From contig CM043952.1 of assembly GCA_014529385.2 (NCBI GenBank), positions 151,431,057-151,495,056 of the forward strand: DNA of 64,000 nucleotides, in the 5' to 3' direction. Position 1 is the stretch's first letter; every line of letters begins with the position of its first letter. The translations under genes and the position numbers were made by a program. The notes beneath the pieces were generated by a model. The model had not been told where the DNA came from. It worked only from the letters and a program-made list of their open reading frames with translations, and made no database searches. Below, one piece after another: positions 1 to 11,022 of this stretch. The stretch is from Adiantum capillus-veneris. Lineage: Eukaryota > Streptophyta > Polypodiopsida > Polypodiales > Pteridaceae.

Positions 1-352
1 AACATACGTCCATCATTTCTGCCAAAAGCCCAAGACTCATGCATGATCCAAAACAGAAAAGTCCTCATAGCAAAAAAACTGATCACAACCTAGGGTTTGC
101 ATACACTCAAGCATCTAAAACCCCAACAAAAAAAAAAGGTCATTACTCAAATAATTTGCCAGAAAAGAAGTTTACATGTGCACATCAGTCAGCATTTGTT
201 CAAGACGTGAAAAATGCCTATGGCTAGCGTACATGTGCATATCAATGATTGCATGTTCACAATGTGAAGCCTGTACAAGGCTGGTTCCTACCTAAACAAC
301 GATAATTTTCTAGTTTTCAACAGTGATCTTTTAAACAAGAAACAGTACAAAC
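1..352 (-). other. Last visible intron of GUN1
   Basis: The minus-strand donor GT lies at 352-351, right after the GGTCAG end of exon 3. I translated this stretch looking for the start of an SMR domain and found no convincing continuation. It is therefore read as intron, with the acceptor outside the window. Confidence 0.6.
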
Positions 353-2746
353 CTGACCAAAATGCCACAAGACATCAGCCAGCGCATTAAAGAATGCAGC
401 AGCTGTTGAATGGTCCATGCGTGCCACCTCATCAAAAAGCACGTTGGCCAACTGCCAAACCTGAGTTTTGAATCCCATCAGCAGTCCATGTGCTACTCCA
501 TACACCTTGCGATCAAACTGGCGTAGCTCTTCCAGTAGGGAGGCGGCCTCAACAAACGAAGCACAACGACTGCCAAAACAATGGGTATCCAGAACCCAAG
601 CAAGTGAGCTTCAGTACACTCAGCACAATAGCCAATCTCTCTAAGTTTACATCATCACCTGCAGGCATGAAGAATGGCTGAAAAAGTCACAACATTAGGC
701 TTAACACCCAGCTCCCACATCTCCTGAAACACCCTCACTGCTGCAAGGATGTCCTTGTGAGGTGTTTCTCTGACATTACCACTGTACAAGAGTGAATCAC
801 TCTTGACACTCTTGTTTATGCTCAAATCAGAGAAGTCCAGGGCCCTGCCATGAGTGGTAACATCTCCCTTACCAGAGGTTGTAGGAACCATTGCAGCCTC
901 CTCCTCACATGAAGGATAATGAGAGACATCCGTCTGTATAGAATCAGGAGAACGTCAGCATCTAGACTATAAGCAGCACCATGCTCATCAAAACTGAGGG
1001 GCATATACTGTGAGAAAAAGAAGAAGACGTTACCTGCCTGTTGCGACCATATGCATCTATAATGGAATTGAACGTTACTACATTCGGGCGAATGCCTGCT
1101 CTAATCATTTCATCAAGGAGATTTGTTGCATCATCAACTAGACCACTCTTGCACAAAGCATCAATCAATGAGCTGTATAGTACAACATCTAGCTTTAGCC
1201 CAGCTTCCTTGAACTCTTTGAAGATCTGAAGAGCTTCTTTATGAAGTCCCCCTTTAGAAAAGGTATCAATTAATGTGGAGTATGTCAACACACTTGGAGA
1301 TACATTCTCTGATTTCATCTTCTTGAAAAGCTCAGATGCCTCTCGATACTTCCCTTGTTTACCATAAGCGTCCAGAAGGGCATTGTATGTCACTGCATCC
1401 TTTTTCCATCCAGCCTTTTCCATTTGTCTGCACACAAGAAGTGCATCCTCAAATTTGCCCAATTTAGCATAAATGTACACGAGGGTATTGTAAGAAACCC
1501 TATCTGGGACGATCTTTGTGCTCTTCATCTCCTCATACACGGCAACAGCTTCCACATACCGGCCGGCTTTTCCATAACCATCAAGAAGAGTGCTGTAAGT
1601 GACCACATTTGGCTTTACAGAATTTCGGTGCATGCTAGCAACTATTGCAGCAGCTCGGTCCATCTTGCCTGACTTACAAACTGCATCTACCACTGTATTG
1701 TAAGTAAATATATCTTGATCAATCCCCCTTCGTTGCATTTCTTCAAAAGTCTTCTGTGCTTCCTCCCACATATGCCCTCTGCTGCAGACTGCAATCAAGG
1801 AGTTGAAAGTGATTCTATCAGGGTCAACACCTTCCCTCTCCATCTCCTCAAAAAAACTCATTGCCTTCTTGTAATCAACTCCACCTTTACCACATGCATC
1901 TATGACAGCATTATATGTGATAAGGTTAGGCTTACACCCACATTTCTTCATGGCTTCAAAGACCTGGAGGGCCCTGCCACACTGTCCACTTCGTCCATAT
2001 GCGCTGATGAGGGCAGAATAGGAATACACATTCCGGCCAAAGCCGGACAAAACAGCCTTGTCAAAGGTCTCCTGAGCAAGGCTCACCTTGCCCAGCCTTC
2101 CGAGAGTACTGATAGTGATACTCAGCAACTTGCACCATTCAGTTCTGAGAGAGTCTTGCGTTATGGCCCATTCGTAGCTTGCAATTACTTTACAGCTATC
2201 ACCTGCATTACCAAGCTCTCGAAGAATGTATGCGAAGTCTTCCTGTGGATAGAGTTTGGAAGACCAAAGACATAGGATGCTTGACACATTGGTGGCAGTG
2301 GGTGAGCTAAGAACTGCCTGAAGGGCTAATTTTGCATCAGGACTATGCTTATTATGGTGCAATTTAGGTCTGCCAAAGTGGAGCTTAGACACTTGTCTGG
2401 TAGAGCGGCGCCCACAAAAATCATTGGTGAGGACAGCAGAAGAGTGGTGAAAGGAAGGGTCATGACCAATGGAGAGGCCCCCCACAATACCAGGTGGCCC
2501 CCGTATGTCACCACGGACTTTGACACATCTTGCAGACGGTCCCCATGCATCGGAGGGCTCAAGGGGCGCCCTCGCTGTAGAAACAAAGCCATGCTGCCCC
2601 CTCCTGGTTGAGGAGGAAGAAGCTCCGGCGGTGGCAGATGTGCTGCCCTTAATGGAAAAAGGGCTATGGCCTGAGCTTGCTCCAGCGCCCACACTGACTG
2701 AAGATGTAGCTGCTGCCTCTGCGGATAGGAAGGCCTGGCTAGCCAT
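353..2746 (-). CDS. GUN1: GUN1-like chloroplast PPR protein (3' part off window)
   Basis: Nuclear-encoded chloroplast pentatricopeptide-repeat protein of plastid-to-nucleus (retrograde) signalling. Exons on the minus strand are 1034-2746, 659-933 and 353-569. All three visible donors are GT (1033, 658, 352) and the acceptors are AG, giving introns of 100 and 89 nt with frame kept (CAG|ACG; AG|T). The start is ATG at 2746, in GCCATGG context, followed by a Ser/Ala-rich, transit-peptide-like N terminus. Residues 110-126 ([17 protein letters not shown]) match the GUN1 signature before the repeats. About ten P-type PPR motifs fill exon 1, for example [11 protein letters not shown] and [15 protein letters not shown]; another spans exons 2-3 (NVVTFSAIL...SRCASF). 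Exon 3 holds [11 protein letters not shown] and [11 protein letters not shown], as in Arabidopsis GUN1 just before the SMR domain. The SMR exon(s) must lie left of base 1; I see none in 1-350. Family identity is recalled, not searched. Confidence 0.9.
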
Positions 2747-3320
2747 GGCTATGTGCCGGGAAATCTGAGGGTATCCGTCGAGGGCGTTTGGTTGGGGGGG
2801 CGGGGGGGGGGGGGGGGGGGGGGAGTACACGGATTCACAGAGAGACCCAGGACATAACCCAGCAGCAATGGTAAGCAGTGCACAGACGCGGGTACTTACA
2901 AGAAAGTAGCAAAAGAGGACGAGGAACGACCTGTGACGTGCTCAATGAGCAAATCCGTAGCTACAGCCGCAGCTTATCTCGAGAGACAGCTCGAGTTCTT
3001 CATCCCATTTTGCAGGAAGGGTCGTTGAATCAGAAAGGTTTGGCAATCCCTACTACACAGGAGAGGGAAGCATGTCCTCTGCCCATTTGACTGGTTGAGG
3101 AGCCCGCCACATCATTTCGCCTTACCCCTTTGCCGCGTGGCTGCCACTTCAGCTCAAAAAGAGCCATCAAATATCCTCCCCCCTTCACCATTGGATGCCC
3201 TTTTCTCTAGATACTTCATAGTACTTCCCTCACCAATAAAACTTCCATACCACCATTGACACATACTAGTTCTGCGAAGGCGGCCTCTCTCTCTCTCTCT
3301 TTCTCTCTCCCTCTTTATCG
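2747..3320 (-). promoter_or_regulatory. Presumed 5' UTR/promoter region of GUN1
   Basis: Non-coding sequence upstream of the GUN1 ATG. It contains the poly-G tract and, at 3284-3320, an imperfect CT tract (GA on the gene strand), which is common around plant transcription starts. No transcription start or defined element can be proved from sequence alone. Confidence 0.35.
2795..2823. repeat. Poly-G tract (G7-C-G22) in GUN1 5' region
   Basis: Seven G, one C, then 22 consecutive G at 2802-2823. On the GUN1 sense strand this is a C-run about 50 nt upstream of the ATG. The frame stays open through it, so a non-ATG start would add a poly-proline leader, but the ATG at 2746 is the better start. 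Homopolymers this long are prone to length variation and sequencing error. Confidence 0.9.
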
Positions 3321-4047
3321 TGCGCAGAGGATTTTTGGACTGTAGCCTTCATTTCGCAGTTCTCGACACATGTAAAGTGCGCTCTCTCTGTTATTATAGA
3401 ATATACATATACATATAGATTATAGAATACATATAGATATGGGTTGAAATCGACTACTGTGGCCCTTGGTTGGTCAGATAATAGTGTTTGGGTGTTGCAG
3501 CTCTGCCCTTTGTTGGCATCAAATAGTGTGTCTCTTTGTGTGCCGTGGAAAGAGAGCTCTCCCCTTTGTTGGCATTGCAATATGGCCCTTCGCTCTTGTA
3601 CAAAGGGCAACGAGTGTAGACCTTGGAAGAGGAGCTCCCCTCAATTTTCCTCAATTTCCCTCGTTGCTAGTTTCTTTTTGCAAGTTGCAAGATCCGAGTT
3701 GCAGCTCCACACATTACATTTACATTTCTCTGGCATGCGGTTTGAAGCTAGAGACGGCGACATACATACTAGGCCCCTTTTGTCCTACTCATTAGCAGAG
3801 ATTTGTTTTGAAAAAAAAAGACTTTTGTATATGAAAACAGAGGTGTTGAAATCCTTTTCTGCCTTATTTTTCCTTACTAACTGAATTAGATTATCTAACT
3901 TGATCAAGTTCAAGTTGAGTTACGCACCTCGTGACTATAAGTTGTGGGTTGCTGGGTTTTGTGGTTGTCCAACTATTGCCAATGGCCATAATGTTCAGAG
4001 CGCTTTCTGCTGAATTTGGTTGCTCTAAATGTGTTGAAGTTGGGAGG
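3321..4047. other. Intergenic sequence, no gene recognised
   Basis: No credible coding frame. The 14-mer CCCTTTGTTGGCAT occurs twice (3506-3519 and 3562-3575), and there is a short ATATAC/ATAG-rich stretch near 3400-3440. The right edge is the insertion point of the 18-kb retrotransposon. Confidence 0.5.
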
Positions 4048-4052
4048 TGCCT

Positions 4053-4942
4053 TGTTAGAGGGTCACCGCGGTGGACGTCTGCAGCATAGCTCTTTTGTAC
4101 TAACATAATGTCAATGTGCAAGGAAGCGACTCGGGATGGGGCACGGAGACTTAATGAAAGTGTCAATCTCACCAAAGTGAACTCAGAGGCTACCGTTCTA
4201 CTACACAAGCAAATCAACCACTTCCTAGTCAGACAATCAGTATGCGTCCAATCTCACCACTCTAGGTCATCACGCCTTTTCGGCATCCAAACGAATCCGG
4301 AATGCCACGAAACTTAAGGAGAGGTATCACAACACTTAAGGGCTCTATCCTACCAAGTTCTGTCACCATCTGGGAAGGTATATAAATCATGATCCATCAC
4401 AAAAAATGTGCAGAAAACTGAAACAGAAGTACTTGGAAAGATCTTCCTTAAGCATAGAAACACTTATCCATGGTCAAAACATCAAAAAACAACCATTTTA
4501 ACCTCCAAATCAATGCATTTAGCTCACAAACAATGCGTCGCGAACCACAACATAATTGGAAATGATTACACTTGTATTGTAGAGCAAGAGACAAGGAACG
4601 CAATGTGCTATTCGGAAACGAATTCTGATTACCAGCTCAAGAGAAAAGAAGATTACAAGTTGTAGCAGGAAGAGGCCTCCATAGTGCACGTTTTTTATTC
4701 TTCAAACTAATGATGATTCTTTTCTCAAAACTAAGGGTTTTGACTTTAAAAGTTAAGGGGGCTTTCCCACGACCATCCAGCCTCTTACAAGGGTGTAGAC
4801 TCAGAGGAGTAAAATGGGTATTGTCTAATTACATCATGGTTACAACTTATCCTAGGCTGAATTACATGGCTTTCTTCGAAACAATAGAGTGTTTACAAGG
4901 TTTGGTGTGCATACGCCTGTATATGCCTATATCCACCAAACA
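4053..4942 (-). repeat. 3' LTR of the 18-kb Ty3 element
   Basis: Direct-repeat partner of 21321-22210. On the element strand it begins TGTTTGGTGGATA (RC of 4930-4942), immediately after the polypurine tract. The other boundary is less sharp, because the first ~30 bases after TG (4053) are the most diverged from the partner. Confidence 0.85.
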
Positions 4943-4954
4943 TTCCCCAATTCC
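4943..4954 (-). other. Polypurine tract of the 18-kb Ty3 element
   Basis: On the minus strand this reads GGAATTGGGGAA directly against the TG of the 3' LTR, the expected place and composition for the plus-strand primer. It confirms the element's orientation. Confidence 0.75.
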
Positions 4955-5043
4955 TTTTCATTGCACGTCCTCGTGCAAGCTGTCTCTGAGCGAGTCTACT
5001 GCCTTCTTTCGAGCATTGCAGTGAGATTTTTGAATTTCTAAGC

Positions 5044-8000
5044 TCATGCTTCAATCTCGACTTTGGTGGCCAGCTCTCTGAAGGGATTATTACTGAGGGT
5101 ACTTTGGTATGCGATGTGGTGGGCTGGCAGATCTTTTGTCATTGGGTTGAATATGGAAGAGTCCACTTCGAAGAAGCCTATCATGAAAGCCTCTTCTAAG
5201 GTCTGCATGTAATGAGAAGGCAGAAACATGACTCTTGCGTACACTCCCATGATGACATTCCTGCTTGGGATTTCTGTTTCCATATTCCAACAGAGCCCTC
5301 TTGTGCCTTGCACAAAAATCTGCCAGGGGTGTTCTACTACCTCTATATCATTGAGAGTTGTAATGCATGTGATGAGCATTTTGGTAATCTTTACCAGCAT
5401 TTGACAGATGAGATCTGGGATCTCCTTCATCATGTGGATTACCCCTTTTAGAGTTTGATTCATGTAATGCTCGGATGGTGGGTTGTTATTGAGAGGCTTT
5501 GTAATTACCGGATAGTTCAGCATTGCCGGTCTTTTGATTTGCCAAATGTAAAAATTGTCTCAGGATCACCGTCTGTTGATGGGACAGTAAGTGGAGCCGA
5601 TCCTGAGATGCTGGGGAGCGTTCCTGTAATATGTTTCATCAGTTGGTCGCTGATCGAAATATTTTTTCCGCTAGAGGGGCTGATTTTCTAGGATGGCCTG
5701 AATCTGAAGGACCGTAACAGGAACCTCTCTGTAGTCCCCTCTGATGTTTGGTTCAAGTTCGGGGAGCATCTTTTGCTGCCATAATCTAACTTCTTGCCGC
5801 ATCAATGGCAGTGTGATCATATCGTGCCCATGATTTTTAACTACCTCATCTGGAGTGATCATGAAAAGGGCAGCCGATTCCAGCACTTTCAACTCATATT
5901 GCATAAACGCATTGTGTGAAGGGTCCTTTACTTCTGAGATCCAGCGCTGAATTTCAACCCTTGTCGACTCCGAAGTGGATGTCGTGGCTGGATCTGCAAA
6001 TTTTTGCGTGCCTTTTTCAATGCTGGTAGTGGGCACCTCTGTTTGATGAGCTTCAAACATTGATTGTTCGAATCCTCCTCCTTGCTCAAACTCCCCTGGG
6101 GCCTTCTGATATTTTGGCTGATCTGCTCTCAGAGTTGATAATTCCCCTCTTGCCTCAGCCAATTGCCTTTTAATTCGTCGATTTCCTCATCCTTGGCTAT
6201 TGTAGGGCCCTATGACCTACCGTCATGATCTGTCTGTCATATTTCTCTTGTTTCAGGGATTCTTTCAACTCTTTGATTTCGTGGCCCAAGGAAGTAGATC
6301 CTGCAGTTGTCGTTGAGGAGGAGCGGGTCTCTTGTATGGCCAGGAGCTGAGTTAGAGACCTGCTAATCACCGCATACGAGCCTTGTAGCTTCTCAATTTG
6401 TTCTTTTTCCCTGGTTAGCTCCTCCTCGAGGCGTTGTTGCTCGATCTGTAATGCGGAGTTCGCCTCGTTGAATTGTTGCACTTCCTTGTAATAGTACACT
6501 GCATTCTCCTGTTCTCTCTGCAACTCCGATTGTGTCTGGAGTTGTGCCTTCTTTAGCGCTTCGATTTGTTGCTTTAACTGCAAGGATTCTGCTGTCGTTC
6601 TAGATGCTTCCTTTTTGTTGTCTTCTAACTCCAGCTCTCGTAGGTTGTAAAGAGCCCTTTGACATTGAAACTGCAGCTTGATCTGCTCTAAGTGGGCGTC
6701 AATGTCAAAGGATTTGACTAACTCCGCTCCTTCCTCCATGGCCGCTTGTGAGCGTGGCGATCTTGGCCTATGCTGGTCTTTTTTGCCCTGATTCGATTGC
6801 TCAGCCACCTTAGCTTTCTTTTCTCTTTGTTTCGAATCTTTTATAGCATCAGAGGTTGTGGTAGGCTTTGTTAGTGCAGACTCCGTTTCTTGATCCGTTT
6901 GCTTTACCTCCTCTCCGTGCTTCGACAGCCCTGCACTTTCTCCTTTATCTTTTTTCGAAGTCTCTGGAAGTGGCTCAACATCCTTGGGAGAACCAAGGTC
7001 TTGACCTTGTTGGTCATGTGTATCATGTTGTTCCTCTCCTTGCATGTGACTTTCCTCTTTTTTGTGTTGACTAGATTTGTCAGATGATTCGAGATCATCG
7101 ACGCGTGGCTTTTTTTATTCTTCTCTTTGCCTTTGCTCCACCTTTCGTTTGAGCTCATTGTGAATGTGTTGTTGCATGGCGCCGGTAATATCCTGTTTTT
7201 CTTCAGCTTCCTACCTCTTCTATTGCTTGATCCTTTCCAAAGCCTCTGTTTGCCTGCGTAGCAGCGGAATATTCTCAGCTTCATCCTCTTCTTGCTCATC
7301 ATCCGCTTCTGTTTCTTGGGTTTGATGCTGATCTTTCTTTTGTTGCTGGAGCTTTTCCCTCAATGCCTGAGCTTCTTCCATTGTCCTCTTGGCATGAGTA
7401 ATGGGGATAGACTCTACCATGTGCGCATCCTTTTTCTTCAACCTGGTATATCCCAGTGTGTATGGACTGTCCTGCTCCTCCTCCGAAGACTAGTACTCCA
7501 AAGGAGTGTCTCTTGGGTGGGACCCCTCTTCCTGGCTACTCCGAGCATCTGACTCGGTCTTCTCGCTATCAGCATCCTTTAGCGATGCACTTTGCCTTGT
7601 CTCTTTGACTTTTGGTTTCGATCGTGTAGAAGGTCCTACCACTGGTCTTACAGCTCTTTTGGATCTGTGGATCAAATCTATTTGCTCTTCGGCAGGTGGT
7701 AGATCCTCGATCATTCCCAGTTCTTGATAGGCTATATGTGTGAGCATTGGTCCCCCGTTCATGTAAGCTTTACTTAGTTGATTCCACTTCAGGTTTGCTT
7801 CCACAATAGTGTCAAGAAGATAGTTGCTAAAGTTGCAACTGACCACCCTGCCTTCAGCTAAGCCCATCGCCATTACCATTGCCATATGCAACAAAGGTTC
7901 GGTATATCTAGGCGGCTTCTGTACCTTGAAATGCTGTAATATAAGGCGCAATGGTAGTTCAGTTTTGGAGTAGATAAGGTCTTCATATGTCATCTTGTGG

Positions 8001-8474
8001 CCTCGTTGCTTCAAAAAGGCTTTATCGTTGTCTATTGCCTTGTTTTCTGCAATAGATTGTGCGTCCCTTGCAGCAGGTGGAGGGCTTCATTAATAATTTC
8101 CGCTGTGATCTTTACCTTGATGACTATCCCATCTTTGTCTGTCAGAGTTACTTCCCCATTCTATGAATTGAACTTATGAGCTTGTGAGCTCGTCTGAAGT
8201 CCGTTCCCCAAGGAGGCAGTCGTAAGAAGTTGTCTAGCTGTAGGCACCTGCCCCCTGCTTGCACTTCTGGTTTTTGGTACAAAGTCCACATTTCCTGTGG
8301 AAAGATTGTGGCCTTTACAATTTCTACGTCTGCTACTTGAAACCTTCCGATGAAGATGTTCGCCGAAATTGCTTCAAGTACATGTTCGGTGAGGTGAGCT
8401 TTCTCATTTGATGAGATATCGGTTATCTCATAAGGTGCAACATTCCACTCCCTTTGTGCTTTCCTTCGAGGCAT
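5044..8474 (-). pseudogene. ORF3: long coiled-coil protein of the Ty3 element, frames broken
   Basis: A decayed reading frame of over 1,100 codons downstream of integrase and before the PPT. It starts at ATG 8474 (MPRRKAQREW...), preceded by a CAACAG|G that looks like a splice acceptor. N-terminal part (8474-7490): globular, with motifs such as YEDLIYSKTELPLRL and NYLLDTIVEANLKWNQL. Middle (7440-6200): highly charged, with Lys/Glu/Gln heptads, a clear coiled coil. C-terminal part (6162-5044): globular again, with QYELKVLE and LPLMRQEVRLWQQK. No signal peptide or convincing membrane segment is visible, so an envelope protein is not supported. I do not recognise the family; a gag-like or nucleic-acid-binding role is only a guess. 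The C-terminal motifs recur in a separate copy at 26440-26610 and 32785-33104, so the frame was once under protein-level constraint. It is broken by at least two frameshifts plus stops (for example the TAG after DTPLEY near 7490). Confidence 0.65.
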
Positions 8475-8672
8475 CCTGTTGCCAATTTTAGCATGTGAAA
8501 ATAGGTTTTAGCCATTGATAAAAAATTGTCGAAAAGTGTAAACTTGACCATAGAATGAAAAATGAGTATAACTTTGTCAAAACTACTCCAAATTTGACCA
8601 AATTTCACCAGTGCATCTAGGATTACTATAGGCACAAGACTGTAATGTGACAGATGAATTTTGGCAAGAAGG

Positions 8673-9910
8673 AACATGGATCGCGATCCATGTTGAGAAG
8701 CATTTGAAAATTCTAACTTTGAGAAGTTGTTCCTGTACATATGGAGATGCTACTGAGCAATTTTCTTTGGATTTAGGGCTGAAGGTACATGGATCGCGAT
8801 CCATGTTGGGCAACATTTTGGAAATCTGATGATACCATTTGGTAGGGTTCATTTAGATTATGCCTTGGTCCAAAAATGTTAAGATTTGGATCATTGGTTT
8901 GATACTTGGGATGAATTTTGGACATTATTTGCAGATTTAGAGATTTTTGGCCTTTTGAAGTGGCTTTTGGGATTCAAATGGTTGGAAACTCCATGGCTTG
9001 GCTTTCTTGAACATACTGAATCAGATGGCATGGTTTTTGATTATATTGGGCAAAAAGGTACATGGATCGCGATCCATGTTGGACAGAATTTTGATACAGT
9101 TCTTGTGCACATTTGTTCCCATAGGTTTTCCTAGTACATTGGTGAATTTTTTTCAACTTTGGACATGTTTTTCCTTAGTTTGCCCCATTTTTCAGTTTAT
9201 GGCCATGTTTTTTTCTGTTTTGACCATATCTATTTCTGGCAACCACTTTTTGGACCCATGTTTTGCCTGTGATCTATCATTGTTTTGATTTCTGATGATT
9301 TAGGTTTGTAGTTCATAGATTTGCCTGGTTCCTTGGCAAATTCCACCAGACATTGAATTCTTTTGAGAAGACAAACTGAACCCTGCAATTTTCACCATTT
9401 TGCAAGTAACTTTTGCTTAGTTTTGATCCTACTACCATCCTTAGGTTACAATTGCTTGTTGATAGGCTCCGAGGAGAGTGTGAAGTCTCCCAATTGACCT
9501 TAGTAGTAATTTGGAAATTTGTCAGGACTTTATCTTTAGCCATTCTTTATAGGTCTTGCTGGCATCCCAGCACATGTCCTCTCCTGAGTTTTTTTCTTGG
9601 GATTCCACCTTTTTTCCTGTGAAAATGACCAAAAGACCATTTACAGACTGAAAGTAGCAATCCAGGAGGGTTTGATGATCTCTAGAGCATTTTTTGTGAT
9701 CATTTTGTAACACTAGTACCATTCGTACATTCTCCAGCTAGTGAGCCACTTTTATCCTGATTTTGGTAAAAAGGAACATGGATCGCGATCCATGTTGGGA
9801 AGCATTTTGAAAAGCCAGTCACAACAGTGTGTTCCCGACCCTCTATTGTTGCTCCTGTAGAAATTTCCATGATTTTAGGGTTTGGGGAACATGGAACATG
9901 ATCCATGTTC
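8673..9910. repeat. Left palindrome array (five copies)
   Basis: Copies of ACATGGATCGCGATCCATGT at 8674-8693, 8787-8806, 9060-9079 and 9776-9795 are perfect palindromes (22 bp in the first and last). A fifth, rearranged copy lies at 9887-9910. Most copies are preceded by AAGG(A/T) and followed by TTGGG(A/C)A, so the repeat unit is longer than the palindrome. Spacings are 114, 273, 715 and 112 bp. Confidence 0.9.
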
Positions 9911-10205
9911 CACCACTTTTTTCTATTGTTTTTACCTTGACTGATTATGTCAGTTAGTTAGGGTCTACTGATGAAATATTTTTGGTTTTTGATGGGTTTT
10001 GGACTTCCCCATTGGCCCTGTTAGTTTGCCGGTTTTGTGACTTTGTATTGCTTTGATCTGTTGTTTTGGCACTGTTGATGCAGTATGGGACACACACACA
10101 TGATCTTGCAAGGTTAATGATCATACCTGTCAAATCTGGTGTAGTAAGATCCACCGAGGTGGTCGTAGTGGGCAGAAGCAACTCTGGAAACTCTATGCTC
10201 CTATG

Positions 10206-10208
<3 letters not shown>

Positions 10209-10276
<68 letters not shown>
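10209..10276. repeat. (CT)34 microsatellite
   Basis: Uninterrupted CT dinucleotide run inside the non-coding part of the 18-kb element. The Ser-Leu and Arg-Glu frames through it are artefacts. Confidence 0.98.
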
Positions 10277-10283
<7 letters not shown>

Positions 10284-11022
10284 AATGAGCTTATGTTGCC
10301 CCATTTGACTATATGTTCCCAGTCTACCCAAAATGCCCCAGTTATACTTACCTTCATTGATCATATCTTGTTGTTCATATCACCTGCGGTTTGAACCGTT
10401 CGTCATTCTGACACTCGGTTTACAAATGGCGCTCGATCTACAGTTTTGATCCTTTAGAAGTTGGCTCAAAATTCATCTTGTGTTGAATCTTTCCATATTT
10501 GCCATGTTCGAAGTCCTTGCTTTGAAGTTTCGGCTTTTGCTTTCAAAAGTCAATTTTGACTTTGCTAGCTCGACTTATCAATTGTTTGTTGATTATCTGT
10601 CGTTTTTTGCTTTTTTGTAAAAGAAAATTAATTACAATGATTATTAGTCGGCAAAAATTAGCCAAAATTAGTGTCGCCTCCCTTATATACATACTCTTAT
10701 TCTGGTATTAGATGGTGACGGTATGGCTCATGATTATGCCAACTAAGAGTCTATCAGGCTCTGAAAAACTTGTTGTATGTTTTTGAAAGAAAAGGAAACG
10801 AAAAGAAAAGAAGTAAGATGATAATAATAGTATATACAAATGATAATCTTGCTGCATTTCCCCCCTTCCTAGAGTGAGTCGTCCCCGACAAACATGTGTC
10901 AGAGTGCTTGAGAATAAAGCGCGTGTCTATGCATGGTCGTATATTGTGGCTCTATGATATTGATGGAGGATATGCATGGGGAAACAAAATGCTGTGCAAG
11001 AGATAGGTGTTGAACAATATGT

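Larger units (their letters stand above)
8475..10980 (-). other. Non-coding block between ORF3 and the second protease-like ORF
   Basis: T-rich (plus strand) sequence without a credible frame. It contains the left palindrome array (8673-9910) and a (CT)34 microsatellite (10209-10276). Words such as the palindrome and its flanks recur in the leader near the 5' LTR, so both blocks appear to derive from the same repeat family. Confidence 0.55.

Noticed and set aside
1041-2768. Plus-strand open frames across GUN1 (for example 1715-2275)
   Set aside because: Antisense shadows of the PPR exons; no domain, and the minus-strand frame is clearly the gene.
2747-2830. N-terminal extension of GUN1 with a poly-proline run (start at 2830)
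   Set aside because: It would need a GTG start and translation of a G/C homopolymer. ATG 2746 has good context and a transit-peptide-like start.
3444-3884. Plus-strand frame of 146 codons
   Set aside because: Overlapping frames in both directions, low-complexity parts and no recognisable domain.
3891-4217. Continuation of the PPR-like relic left of the 18-kb element
   Set aside because: The frame stays open but no PPR motif is recognisable.
5044-8474. ORF3 as an envelope gene
   Set aside because: No signal peptide, no convincing transmembrane helix, and a long cytosolic-type coiled coil.
8673-9910. Palindromes as MITE terminal repeats or a CRISPR array
   Set aside because: Each site is a self-contained palindrome without paired ends. 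Spacers are long and variable, and the locus is eukaryotic.
10066-10364. Frames encoding Ser-Leu or Arg-Glu repeats
   Set aside because: Translations of the (CT)n microsatellite; same for 23739-23945, 24332-24603, 27389-27631, 43642-44411 and 45646-45837.
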